The notes under the pieces are model-generated. The model saw nothing but the letters and a program-made list of their open reading frames with translations. It ran no database searches and was not told where the DNA came from. Source: DATKGX01 sp035510555 (lineage in GTDB: Bacteria; Patescibacteriota; Microgenomatia; Levybacterales; UBA12049). From it: DNA of 30,504 nt. The stretch is taken from assembly GCA_035510555.1 (NCBI GenBank), contig DATKGX010000037.1:1-30504 (forward strand), written 5' to 3'. Of the stretch, positions 6,624 through 13,173 are shown in pieces. A program made the translations under genes and the position numbers. How positions within the stretch are numbered: position 1 is the first letter of the stretch; every line of letters starts with the position of its first letter.

Positions 6624-7201
6624 CCGTTATTTAGACTTCTCCATAAATACCAACAGGCGAAACTGCGGTTTGGTTTCCAAGTTTCACTCAGTTCTAAAAT
6701 CTTTTTTTCGTCGGTAATGCCATACAGATTTTTAATCGCCCGCCTGAGTCCGGCATCGCCCAAAGAGAAAACATCGGTTCTGTTCAAAGTAAAAATCAAA
6801 ATCATTTCCGCGGTCCACTTCCCTACCCCCTTAATTTTTGTCAGCTCGATAGCTACTTCGTCATCACTCATCTTTCTTAATATCTTAGTATCTAAGTTCT
6901 TATCCTTGAATGCTTGGGCAATGTTTTTGATGTAGGCGGCTTTAGAATAACTCATGCCGGCGCCGCGTAATTTTTCCACATCAATTTTCAGAATCTGCTC
7001 GGGCGTCGGAAACTGTTTACCCTTGAATAACTGCAGGAACCTACTATATATAGTATCGGCGGCTTTGCCCGAGAGTTGTTGGTTGATTATCGCTTCAATC
7101 AACTCTTCCATTAAGCGGTCACTTTTATCTTCAAAAACGTGCGGTCCGTAGGTTTTGTAGAGTTTTTGCAGAATCGGGTCTTTAAACATCAAGGTTGGCA
7201 T
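6620..7201 (-). CDS. alkA: DNA-3-methyladenine glycosylase II (AlkA-like)
   Basis: 193-aa base-excision enzyme of the helix-hairpin-helix glycosylase superfamily that removes alkylated purines. Visible: the family's QQLSGKAADTIYSRF helix at about 41-55; the HhH motif LTKIKGVGKWTAEM at about 120-133; and the catalytic Asp149 in VFSLGDAGLRRA. It lacks the [4Fe-4S] cysteines of MutY/Nth enzymes. It is shorter than E. coli AlkA because the N-terminal domain is missing, as in many bacterial and archaeal forms. Its start overlaps the gyrB stop by 20 nt, so it is probably cotranscribed from the gyrB promoter. Confidence 0.88.
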   Translation of the reverse strand: MPTLMFKDPILQKLYKTYGPHVFEDKSDRLMEELIEAIINQQLSGKAADTIYSRFLQLFKGKQFPTPEQILKIDVEKLRGAGMSYSKAAYIKNIAQAFKDKNLDTKILRKMSDDEVAIELTKIKGVGKWTAEMILIFTLNRTDVFSLGDAGLRRAIKNLYGITDEKKILELSETWKPNRSFACWYLWRSLNNG

Positions 7202-9179
7202 GTTTGGCGTTACTTTGGATAAAGTGTTTGCGCGGCGGAACTTCGTCGCCCATCAACATCGTAAAAGTGGCGTCGGCTTCTTCGGCGTCATCAATATTTA
7301 CTTGCTTTAACATGCGGTTGGCCGGGTTCATAGTCGTTTCCCATAACTGCTCCGGGTTCATTTCTCCCAAACCTTTATAGCGTTGAATCGAAACGTTGGC
7401 TTTTCCGCCCGACAAAGCTTTGATCGCCACTTCCCGTTCTTCTTCGGTAAAGGCGTATTTAGCTTCTTTGCCGGCGGTGATTTTAAACAAAGGCGGCATG
7501 GCGATATATAGATAGCCGTCTTTAATTACCTGGGGCATGTGGCGGAAGAAGAAAGTTAAAATCAAAGTTTCGATGTGTTCGCCGTCAACGTCGGCATCGG
7601 TCATAATAATAATGCGGTGATACCTGAGCTTTTCAAAATTTATCGTTTCCCCGATTCCCATGCCTAAAGCGATAATGATATTTTTAATTTCTTCGTGTTC
7701 GATTACCTTGTCCAGACGGGCTCTTTCGGTGTTCAGTATTTTTCCCTTCAACGGTAAAATGGCCTGGAATTTTCTGTCTCTCCCCTGTTTGGCAGAGCCA
7801 CCGGCAGAATCTCCCTCAACCAAATATAATTCGGAAACGCTTGGATCTTTTTCCTGACAGTCAGCCAGTTTTCCCGGAAGTGAACTTCCTTCTAACGCGC
7901 CTTTTCTTAAAATTGCTTCTTTAGCGGCTTTAGCTGCGAGTCTGGCTTTGGCTGCCAAATAAACTTTTTCTAAAATTCTTCGCGCGTCTGAAGGGTTTTC
8001 TTCAAAATAGGTCGATAAACCTTCTTTAACAATGCTTTGGACAATCGGTTGGATTTCGGCGTTACCTAATTTTCCTTTGGTTTGTCCTTCAAACTGGATT
8101 TTATCCTGTGGCATTTTTACGTAAACAACCGCCGTCAATCCTTCCCTCGTATCGTCGCCGGTAATCCCCTCTTCGTCTTCTTTAAAACTGCCGATTTTTT
8201 TGCCGTAGTCGTTAATCGCTCTTGTCAAAGCCATCCTAAATCCGGTTAAATGCGTGCCGCCGTTAATGGTGTTAATAACGTTAACGTAACTCTCGACATT
8301 TTCCACGTATCCGTCGTTGTATTGCAGCGCCATCGAGACGTCGACGTCGCCTTCCATTTTGTCCACAAAAATTACTTTATGCAGTGCCGGTTTGTTTTCG
8401 TTCAGTTTGGAAATTAAGGAAGTGATTCCGCCCTCAAAATAAAAATTGACTTCCTGCTGTCTCCCCTCCCGTTGGTCCATCAAGTGGAAGTAAAGATTCG
8501 GTACAAGATAGGCTCTTTCCCGGATTAATTTTTTAATGGTGTCAAATTCGAAATCCGTTGTAGAGAAGATGTCCTTGTCCGCCATAAAAGTGATCGTGGT
8601 TCCCGACTGCCTATTTTCAATGAAATCATGTTCAAGTCTTGATTTTGTTTTTGTTTCAAGCGGAGTTTTGACAATGCCACGGGCATATTCCTGAGTATAG
8701 ATTTTATTGTCTCTTTTTACTTCCGCCCACATCCATTCGGATAAAGCATTTACGACCGATGCCCCAACACCGTGCAGCCCTCCGGAAATTTTATAAGCGC
8801 TGCCGCCGAATTTTCCACCGGCATGCAGTTTGGTCATAACGATTTCCAGTCCAGACTTTTTGTAATTTTTAACAATATCTACAGGGATTCCGCGTCCGTC
8901 GTCAACAACAGTTGCGCTGCCGTCTCTATTCAAAACAATCCAAACGTTTTTGCAGGAACCGGCCAAGGCCTCGTCAACGGAGTTATCAATAATTTCTCTT
9001 AAGGTTTCGTGGAGACCAATGATGTCGGTGGAGCCGATATACATGCCCGGTCTTTTTCGAACCGGTTCCAAGCCTTCCAAGACTTGAATTTGCGCGGCTG
9101 AATAATCATTCGCTTTGGGTTCTTTGAGAATTTTTGCTATTACTTCTTTGGCTTTCTTAGTTGGTTTTGATGCGGCCAT
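7182..9179 (-). CDS. gyrB: DNA gyrase subunit B
   Basis: 665-aa ATPase subunit of gyrase. GHKL ATPase domain: EPVRKRPGMYIGS at about 38-50, REIIDNSVDEALAG at 61-74, VVDDGRGIPVD at 91-101, GGLHGVGASVVNALS, and the QTK loop in FEGQTKGKLGN. TOPRIM domain: YLVEGDSAGGSAKQGRDRKF and the metal-binding MTDADVDGEHIETL. Most GyrB proteins have DGAHI where this has DGEHI. C-terminal end VPPRKHFIQSNAKHANLDV is typical. It is the first gene of a unit with the AlkA-like gene. It is divergent from the AbiTii gene, with 83 bp between the two starts. Confidence 0.96.
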   Translation of the reverse strand: MAASKPTKKAKEVIAKILKEPKANDYSAAQIQVLEGLEPVRKRPGMYIGSTDIIGLHETLREIIDNSVDEALAGSCKNVWIVLNRDGSATVVDDGRGIPVDIVKNYKKSGLEIVMTKLHAGGKFGGSAYKISGGLHGVGASVVNALSEWMWAEVKRDNKIYTQEYARGIVKTPLETKTKSRLEHDFIENRQSGTTITFMADKDIFSTTDFEFDTIKKLIRERAYLVPNLYFHLMDQREGRQQEVNFYFEGGITSLISKLNENKPALHKVIFVDKMEGDVDVSMALQYNDGYVENVESYVNVINTINGGTHLTGFRMALTRAINDYGKKIGSFKEDEEGITGDDTREGLTAVVYVKMPQDKIQFEGQTKGKLGNAEIQPIVQSIVKEGLSTYFEENPSDARRILEKVYLAAKARLAAKAAKEAILRKGALEGSSLPGKLADCQEKDPSVSELYLVEGDSAGGSAKQGRDRKFQAILPLKGKILNTERARLDKVIEHEEIKNIIIALGMGIGETINFEKLRYHRIIIMTDADVDGEHIETLILTFFFRHMPQVIKDGYLYIAMPPLFKITAGKEAKYAFTEEEREVAIKALSGGKANVSIQRYKGLGEMNPEQLWETTMNPANRMLKQVNIDDAEEADATFTMLMGDEVPPRKHFIQSNAKHANLDV

Positions 9180-9186
9180 GACAACC

Positions 9187-9195
9187 AGTTTAACA
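9187..9195 (-). promoter_or_regulatory. Possible gyrB extended -10 box
   Basis: TGTTAAACT (9195-9187) ends 7 nt before the gyrB ATG; no good -35 box. It fits the leaderless pattern, though the hexamer is imperfect. Confidence 0.45.
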
Positions 9196-9202
9196 AATTC
9201 TA

Positions 9203-9217
9203 GGCCAAATTTCTAGG
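9203..9217. repeat. Weak variant of the island boundary motif
   Basis: GGCCAAATTTCTAGG, between gyrB and the AbiTii gene. It shares only CCAAATTT with the exact motif seen at 10310 and later. Confidence 0.35.
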
Positions 9218-9234
9218 GGTTAATTACAGCTTAG

Positions 9235-9243
9235 TGGTATAAT
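9235..9243 (+). promoter_or_regulatory. Extended -10 promoter of the AbiTii gene
   Basis: TGGTATAAT at 9235-9243, no clear -35 box. The ATG is 19 nt after the -10 box, so a leader of about 12 nt is expected, without a recognisable Shine-Dalgarno site. Confidence 0.6.
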
Positions 9244-9262
9244 GTAGTCGATAAATTTATAT

Positions 9263-10204
9263 ATGAATCCACGTAGTTTAGCAGAAAAAATTTATAAAGA
9301 TATACAAGCAAGAAGTTCTACAACTGCGTCGATTTTAAGAGATGCAAGAACTTTGGGAAAGCTTGCAAAAATTAGTGACTTTGACTGGGTTGAAAATGAG
9401 CTGCATGGCTACGAGGGATTAATTATGCCGCCATACAGGACAGTAGACGCAACAGAAATAAAAAACTGGAATGGGATAATTTCCCCAGGATTACTATCAA
9501 CTAATCGAGATTGGCTTTATAATACCACTTGGATGAAATGGCAAATGTTCCAACCAGTAACGGTGCTTGAGGACCTTGTTTCTACGGGAACAACCGTTGA
9601 TACTGGAACTGTTTTGAGGGAATTAGTAGATGGCTATACGATTACAAAAATTTACCAACGAATAAGTATTCAACCAATGGAGGTTAAAAAAATCCTTGAC
9701 CTTATTCAAGATAAAGTGCAAAGTCAAGTAGTTGAGTATTTAGCGAAGCCTATTTTGTCTAGGCCTTCTTTGGCAATATTGTCGATATATAATGAATTAT
9801 TCCCAGAGTTATCAGGAGATGTTTTAATAGTAGCGCAATACCTAGAAGATGGCTCTAATTTTGTTTTAGCTGCAAGAAGCTGTAGGTCGATTCTAAACGT
9901 TCTGGTTAAGAAATTAGTAGTTATTGCTAAACCCGACAATTATATTTTTTCAAACGGAGAAAAATTGAGCAACTTTGGAGAAAAAACTAAAATGAAATTT
10001 TACTTAGAAAAAAGAGGACAAAGTCTATTTAAAAATTCCAAATTATTGCTGTCCCTCGATAACGATTTCCGTGAAATATACGATATTGGCTCAAAAGCGT
10101 TGAAGGACGAAATTAATAAATATGAGGCAAATTTTTGTACAGATAAGCTAATTAGATTTTTGGAGCATCTGTATCGGTATACTGATTTAAAAACATTAAA
10201 ATAG
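9263..10204 (+). CDS. AbiTii-domain protein, candidate abortive-infection defence gene
   Basis: 313 aa. The N-terminal part (about residues 3-75) matches the AbiTii domain pattern known from phage abortive-infection and other defence proteins: helical SLAEKIYKDIQ, then SILRDARTLGKLAKISDFDW, VENELHGYEG and PPYR, with a Gly-Pro-type turn after it. The rest is helical with several Leu/Ile-rich helices (LVAARSCRSILNVLVKKLVVI type, about 205-225) and no catalytic motif I can identify. It is soluble, with no signal peptide. Base use is more A/T-rich than gyrB or the pil genes, which suggests transfer. It stands alone at the left end of the accessory island, divergent from gyrB. The domain assignment is from pattern memory, not a search; the defence role is inference. 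Confidence 0.68.
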   Translation: MNPRSLAEKIYKDIQARSSTTASILRDARTLGKLAKISDFDWVENELHGYEGLIMPPYRTVDATEIKNWNGIISPGLLSTNRDWLYNTTWMKWQMFQPVTVLEDLVSTGTTVDTGTVLRELVDGYTITKIYQRISIQPMEVKKILDLIQDKVQSQVVEYLAKPILSRPSLAILSIYNELFPELSGDVLIVAQYLEDGSNFVLAARSCRSILNVLVKKLVVIAKPDNYIFSNGEKLSNFGEKTKMKFYLEKRGQSLFKNSKLLLSLDNDFREIYDIGSKALKDEINKYEANFCTDKLIRFLEHLYRYTDLKTLK

Positions 10205-10224
10205 CGGGTCAAATTTTCTCCGCT
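10204..10224 (+). terminator. Possible weak terminator after the AbiTii gene
   Basis: Inverted repeat AGCGG...CCGCT with a 12-nt loop, followed by an A/T-rich stretch with T-runs. The loop contains CAAATTTTCTCC, so it may instead be a variant of the island motif. The stem is short. Confidence 0.3.
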
Positions 10225-10285
10225 AAATTTGTTTATTTTAAGTTTTGAAGTTTTTATGGATTTTCACTTTTTTCTTGAATAGTTC

Positions 10286-10301
10286 CGTTGTCTAGACAAC
10301 G
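10286..10301. repeat. Perfect 16-bp palindrome CGTTGTCTAGACAACG
   Basis: Lies in the 128-bp gap between the convergent AbiTii gene and the gene ending at 10333. The rest of the gap holds no gene that I can see. It could be a protein-binding site or the remnant of a control region. Confidence 0.6.
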
Positions 10302-10309
10302 AGACAATA

Positions 10310-10325
10310 CGTCCCAAATTTTCCC
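10310..10325. repeat. Island boundary motif, exact copy 1
   Basis: CGTCCCAAATTTTCCC. The 14-mer CGTCCCAAATTTTC occurs exactly five times between 10310 and 12643, always between genes and in the same orientation. Here it is 7 nt 3' of the stop at 10333. Confidence 0.8.
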
Positions 10326-10332
10326 TTGTGGT

Positions 10333-10674
10333 TTAGAATTTTGATTCCCTAACGTTTCTGCCGGAGGTTTGCTGAGTAAATGCTTCCACGGTAATTCTTC
10401 GTGCCTCTTCCTCATGACCTCTAACTGGAAGTTTCAGCATCTCCGAATCTTTATAAATATCCAATTCATCCGGAAATACATTTAAATAGCCGGCGTCGAT
10501 TTGGTCTGGGTTTGTGCTTCTAAGTTGTTTAATTCTTTCTTCCAAACCATCCAGTTCGGCGATTTTAACATGTCCGTCTCGAAGATATGGGCGTCCAACA
10601 AAGATATCGCCTTCGAGGCGGATAAATTTCATATAATCTTGCAAGTTTGGATCAAAATTTTGATATGGCGGCAT
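10333..10674 (-). CDS. Hypothetical protein, 113 aa, paralogue of the 13174-13503 gene
   Basis: Unknown family. Shares with its paralogue the N-terminal MPPY, QD, KFIRLE.DIFVG, then IAE.D.LEERI.QL...NP.QIDAGY, and a C-terminal helix before a Thr/Gln end. The IAELDGLEERIKQL part suggests a short coiled coil. An in-frame ATG exists at 10767 inside the next gene, but the paralogue, and a promoter with the -10 box 9 nt upstream, fix the start at 10674. No membrane segment. Single-gene unit. Confidence 0.68.
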   Translation of the reverse strand: MPPYQNFDPNLQDYMKFIRLEGDIFVGRPYLRDGHVKIAELDGLEERIKQLRSTNPDQIDAGYLNVFPDELDIYKDSEMLKLPVRGHEEEARRITVEAFTQQTSGRNVRESKF

Positions 10675-10683
10675 AATGTCCGG

Positions 10684-10712
10684 ATGGTAACAAAGAAGTT
10701 CTAAAAAGTCAA
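10684..10712 (-). promoter_or_regulatory. Promoter that decides the 10674 start
   Basis: TTGACT (10712-10707), 17 bp, TACCAT (10689-10684), 9 nt to the ATG. The -10 box is weak, but spacing and the paralogue agree. Confidence 0.6.
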
Positions 10713-10724
10713 CTATAAGATTTT

Positions 10725-10740
10725 CGTCCCAAATTTTCCC
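10725..10740. repeat. Island boundary motif, exact copy 2
   Basis: CGTCCCAAATTTTCCC, identical to copy 1 over 16 bases and directly abutting the TAG stop at 10740-10742. Confidence 0.8.
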
Positions 10741-11009
10741 TAGTTCTTGTGAATGTATTTTTGCCAAAGGGTTTTAAAATACGATAAGGTTAAGGTAGAA
10801 AGTAAAAAGCCGGCGGTTGGAACTAGGGCGTTTATCCAGGGATTAATTCCGACAATAAATTTAAGGTACAAAGCAATCGCAAGGTAAGTAAAAATCGCAA
10901 CCACAATTTTTCTGGTCCAACTTATTTCCCATGATTTATTTAGCTCCACTTCCCTATTCCGTTTTTCTATTTTGGAAACCTTTTCTTCAATTTCTGCAAT
11001 TGTTGCCAT
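10740..11009 (-). CDS. Small membrane protein, 89 aa
   Basis: Short N-terminal coiled-coil stretch (IAEIEEKVSKIEKRNREVEL, about 3-22), WEISWTRK, then two hydrophobic segments at about 34-53 and 59-76 joined by GINPWINALVP, and a basic tail. I have the impression that similar two-helix proteins are common in Patescibacteria, but I cannot name a family or a function. The start is fixed by TATAAT 6 nt before the ATG. Confidence 0.7.
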   Translation of the reverse strand: MATIAEIEEKVSKIEKRNREVELNKSWEISWTRKIVVAIFTYLAIALYLKFIVGINPWINALVPTAGFLLSTLTLSYFKTLWQKYIHKN

Positions 11010-11015
11010 AACTAG

Positions 11016-11024
11016 ATTATATCA
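11016..11024 (-). promoter_or_regulatory. Extended -10 leaderless promoter
   Basis: TGATATAAT (11024-11016), 6 nt to the ATG at 11009. The boundary motif at 11034-11048 occupies the -35 area, but with only 14 bp from TTGGGA to the hexamer. Confidence 0.75.
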
Positions 11025-11033
11025 AAAATTTCC

Positions 11034-11048
11034 CGTCCCAAATTTTCC
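11034..11048. repeat. Island boundary motif, exact copy 3
   Basis: CGTCCCAAATTTTCC, abutting the TAG stop of the gene ending at 11048. Confidence 0.8.
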
Positions 11049-11566
11049 TATTTTTGTAAGTATTTGAGAAATTCTTCGTGGCGTTCTGTTTTTGTCATTC
11101 CTAAAGCCCAGTCCCAGGCGATTTTATAAGGACTAACTCCTCCATGGCTCCACAAACTTATTTCATAAACGACTTCTTTTTTGGCGAAGTTTTTTCCATA
11201 GAGCTCTACCCAAATATCATAAAGGATTAAATCAACCGGTCTATGAGCGAGTAAATTAAAGCCATTTTTACCTTTAATTTTTTCCCATTTAATTTTATTT
11301 GCCACTAGTAACCGATGACATAGTTCGTGAACGATGGTGCCCTTTTTATGCGCTAAGGAAATAGCGGCTTGAAGTTGTAACGGTGAAGAATAGGAAATGT
11401 CGCTATAGATAAGGGCGTTGATGACTTTTTCTCTAAATTTTAATCCACTGATTTTCTCAATCGTCGCAGTTATCTTCTCCCCTTCCTTTTTCCAAAGTTC
11501 CGTATATTCTTTGGCGGCTTTTTCAAAATTCGGATTATCGGATTCAGGATAAAAGTTAATCTGCAT
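11048..11566 (-). CDS. HExxH-motif protein, possible small zinc metallopeptidase, 172 aa
   Basis: Contains IVHELCHRLL with His80-Glu81-x-x-His84, preceded by GT, which fits a gluzincin/minigluzincin-type zinc site on a helix. A possible third ligand is an acidic residue in DLILYDIWVELYG about 30-40 residues later. No signal peptide or membrane helix is seen, so it would act in the cytoplasm. The C-terminal half is Trp- and Tyr-rich (SLWSHGGVSPYKIAWDWALG). No family was recognised, and the peptidase role is inferred from the motif alone. Start fixed by TATAAT 6 nt upstream. Confidence 0.65.
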   Translation of the reverse strand: MQINFYPESDNPNFEKAAKEYTELWKKEGEKITATIEKISGLKFREKVINALIYSDISYSSPLQLQAAISLAHKKGTIVHELCHRLLVANKIKWEKIKGKNGFNLLAHRPVDLILYDIWVELYGKNFAKKEVVYEISLWSHGGVSPYKIAWDWALGMTKTERHEEFLKYLQK

Positions 11567-11572
11567 GAGGAA

Positions 11573-11601
11573 ATTATACCACTACGAGGTTTCCGTCCCA
11601 A
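11573..11601 (-). promoter_or_regulatory. Leaderless promoter with the boundary motif at -35
   Basis: TTGGGA (11601-11596, inside the motif), 17 bp, TATAAT (11578-11573) with TGG before it, 6 nt to the ATG. Confidence 0.75.
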
Positions 11602-11609
11602 ATTTTCTC
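11594..11609. repeat. Island boundary motif, exact copy 4
   Basis: CGTCCCAAATTTTCTC, 5 nt 3' of the stop at 11615. Confidence 0.8.
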
Positions 11610-11614
11610 CGAGG

Positions 11615-11806
11615 CTATTCTTTTTCTGCAAACTCGCCCTTGCCTAAGACGAGGTCAAGTAAAGCGGAATAAAATCCAAGAGGGTAATCTCTAGCTACTT
11701 CGGAAACTGTTTGCCGAAATCCAGGAGCTCGTCTTACTGGGGTTTCTTCCGGACGCATTGGCGGCGTCACTGGAGGTTCTTCTCTCGTTAGTCTTCTTTC
11801 AATCAT
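11615..11806 (-). CDS. Hypothetical protein, 63 aa
   Basis: Not recognised. Pro/Arg-rich first half (MIERRLTREEPPVTPP) and a short hydrophobic helix (YPLGFYSALLDLVLG) near the end. The start is placed at the ATG at 11806, 9 nt from a perfect -10 box, rather than a TTG two codons earlier. Divergent from the gene at 11922, which also starts MIERR; the likeness may be chance. Confidence 0.5.
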   Translation of the reverse strand: MIERRLTREEPPVTPPMRPEETPVRRAPGFRQTVSEVARDYPLGFYSALLDLVLGKGEFAEKE

Positions 11807-11815
11807 ATCCAAGAG

Positions 11816-11843
11816 ATTATAGCAGCTTAATTTTAAATTTCAA
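11816..11843 (-). promoter_or_regulatory. Leaderless promoter
   Basis: TTGAAA (11843-11838), 16 bp, TGCTATAAT core at 11821-11816, 9 nt to ATG 11806. Confidence 0.75.
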
Positions 11844-11856
11844 CCCCAAATTTTCT
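11844..11856. repeat. Variant boundary motif
   Basis: CCCCAAATTTTCT, between two divergent promoters; keeps CCCAAATTTTC of the exact copies. Confidence 0.55.
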
Positions 11857-11883
11857 GTCAAAGGACGCTATGAGTCCGGAAGG

Positions 11884-11912
11884 TGGACTTTTTTGGAATA
11901 AAGTCCTATAAT
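11884..11912 (+). promoter_or_regulatory. Promoter with an operator-like inverted repeat
   Basis: TGGACT (11884-11889), 17 bp, TATAAT (11907-11912), 9 nt to ATG 11922. GGACTTT (11885-11891) and AAAGTCC (11900-11906) form a perfect 7-bp inverted repeat with 8 nt between, covering the -35 box and the whole spacer. Confidence 0.65.
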
Positions 11913-11921
11913 GTCAAGAAT

Positions 11922-12392
11922 ATGATTGAACGCAGAGGTGCGGAGAGAACAATTCTTATAAGTGCTGCTCTTGGGCAGATAGATGCGATTTGGGATGAGC
12001 TAAGCGGCCAAAAAAGAAATTATCTGCGAGCAGGGACTGTGCAAAAAGGTCTTTTGGGAAGTACACGTTTCCTTAGGGATTTGGGAGTTTTTTTCGATTA
12101 CCCCGTTTGGACGGACATTGATGTCAAAAATGGAGTGACGCAACTGTTGCCGATTAACCTTGGTGAAAGACAGACTATCCATAGAACAAGTGACGAGCAA
12201 TATTTTCTTACGCCAATAGGCTATTTAGTTAAATTGAAGTGGGAAGGCGAAAAGCTATTATGGGATGAAAAAAGATGGGTAATGTCTGATGACGAGTTGT
12301 GCGAAATAGGAGCTTCAACTTTAGGAGCAATAAGGAAAAGCTTATCGAGAGCAGAAAGAACTCAAGCCAGAGCTTTGAGAGAAACAGTATAA
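11922..12392 (+). CDS. Hypothetical protein, 156 aa
   Basis: No family recognised. Soluble alpha/beta-looking protein: N-terminal helix after MIERRGAERTILISAALGQI, a middle with Gly- and Tyr-containing turns (LGVFFDYPVWTDIDV), a possible strand pair around YFLTPIGYLVKLKWEGEKLLW, and a basic helical C-terminus (IRKSLSRAERTQARALRE). The start was moved from a GTG at 11883, which lies inside the promoter, to the ATG at 11922. Convergent with the small gene at 12403, 10 bp apart. Confidence 0.62.
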   Translation: MIERRGAERTILISAALGQIDAIWDELSGQKRNYLRAGTVQKGLLGSTRFLRDLGVFFDYPVWTDIDVKNGVTQLLPINLGERQTIHRTSDEQYFLTPIGYLVKLKWEGEKLLWDEKRWVMSDDELCEIGASTLGAIRKSLSRAERTQARALRETV

Positions 12393-12402
12393 GTAAGGGT
12401 GT

Positions 12403-12603
12403 TTAAAATCGCAAAAAATCCTTGATTCTTCTTTTCCATGTCCGGCTAAGATATTTATTTTGTGGTACTCCCTCTTGTCTAAAAAGTAGGGCTCTTCTAT
12501 CTGGAGGAAGATGGATTGCCACTCTTGTTTCAACTTCTGCTTTTGTCAGCGGATCCAAAGCAATATCTGTTTCCGTAGGTGTGTTATCTTTGCCTCTTTC
12601 CAT
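12403..12603 (-). CDS. Hypothetical protein, 66 aa
   Basis: Not recognised. Small and charged, with an acidic start (MERGKDNTPTETDIALDP) and a basic end (YLSRTWKRRIKDFLRF). The evidence that it is a gene is the promoter directly before the ATG, the best-formed of the island: TTGGGA-16-TATAAT-6-ATG. An overlapping reading frame on the plus strand at 12422-12682 lacks such a signal. Confidence 0.52.
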   Translation of the reverse strand: MERGKDNTPTETDIALDPLTKAEVETRVAIHLPPDRRALLFRQEGVPQNKYLSRTWKRRIKDFLRF

Positions 12604-12609
12604 AAAATT

Positions 12610-12637
12610 ATTATATCACTTCGAAGTTTCGTCCCAA
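12610..12637 (-). promoter_or_regulatory. Leaderless promoter with the boundary motif at -35
   Basis: TTGGGA (12637-12632), 16 bp, TGATATAAT ending at 12610, 6 nt to the ATG. Confidence 0.75.
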
Positions 12638-12644
12638 ATTTTCT
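12630..12644. repeat. Island boundary motif, exact copy 5
   Basis: CGTCCCAAATTTTCT, 26 nt 3' of the stop at 12671. Confidence 0.8.
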
Positions 12645-12670
12645 ACCCCAAGAGTAGCGTCGGCCCGCGG

Positions 12671-13102
12671 TTAGAAGACTAGATGTGGTCCCCCTCCTGG
12701 CCTAAACGGTTGAAGAGTTGGATAGGGTTTTGGATCCGACGAGGCGGGAGAATCTTGGTGTATTTTCCATGCAACCACAGCGTAGACTGCATATCTTTCT
12801 CCGGCTCGTTCTCCTTCCACTAATTTCCATTCATCGTGAGCAGTTGGGTCATGAGGAGAATCAGCAGCAAATAAAGGAGTACCCATTAGTCTTTGTCCGC
12901 GTCTTGAAATTAAATCGTATACTTGAGGTTCTCCGTCTGGTCCATCCTTTGGTTTTGGAAGTGGTTCTCCAACGCCTTGTTGAATCCATTCTCCTCTCCC
13001 GATATCAGGGCTCGAAATCGCATAATATCTATCCCAGTTCGGGCTTTGTTCACCCGCTGCCACTAATTCTTCCGAAGTCCGTTCAGCAAATTGATCTGTC
13101 AG
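12671..13102 (-). CDS. Hypothetical protein, 143 aa, probable CTG start
   Basis: Unknown family. Contains NWDRYYAISSPDIGRGEWIQ, a Gly/Pro-rich linker, then RRGQRLMGTPLFAADSPHD and GERYAVYAVVAWKI, ending in a Pro/Gly-rich tail. It looks like a small beta-rich soluble domain. The first conventional start is a GTG at 13063, but the promoter's -10 box lies 8 nt before an in-frame CTG at 13102. The 13 extra residues (LTDQFAERTSEEL, then V) read as ordinary protein. By analogy with the neighbouring leaderless genes I place the start at CTG; GTG 13063 is the alternative. Confidence 0.55.
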   Translation of the reverse strand: MTDQFAERTSEELVAAGEQSPNWDRYYAISSPDIGRGEWIQQGVGEPLPKPKDGPDGEPQVYDLISRRGQRLMGTPLFAADSPHDPTAHDEWKLVEGERAGERYAVYAVVAWKIHQDSPASSDPKPYPTLQPFRPGGGPHLVF

Positions 13103-13110
13103 GATTTGAG

Positions 13111-13139
13111 ATTATAGTAATGATGAGGGCGAAAGTCAA
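13111..13139 (-). promoter_or_regulatory. Leaderless promoter ahead of a CTG codon
   Basis: TTGACT (13139-13134), 17 bp, TATAAT (13116-13111), 8 nt to CTG 13102. Confidence 0.72.
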
Positions 13140-13153
13140 ATTTCGGATTTCTG

Positions 13154-13167
13154 CCCCAAATTTGCCC
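13154..13167. repeat. Variant boundary motif
   Basis: CCCCAAATTTGCCC, 6 nt 3' of the stop at 13174. Confidence 0.5.
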
Positions 13168-13173
13168 ACGAAG

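Noticed and set aside
10310..12644. CRISPR array
   Set aside because: The repeat is only 14-16 bp, the spacing is irregular (about 300-1000 bp) and genes fill the intervals; no cas genes.
10310..12644. DNA uptake sequence for the type IV pilus
   Set aside because: Exact copies are clustered in one 2.3-kb stretch and absent from the other 28 kb, whereas uptake sequences are spread genome-wide. A genome count could revive the idea.
12422..12682. Plus-strand frame opposite the 12403-12603 gene
   Set aside because: No promoter, and it runs into the boundary motif and the next gene; the minus-strand frame has an excellent promoter.
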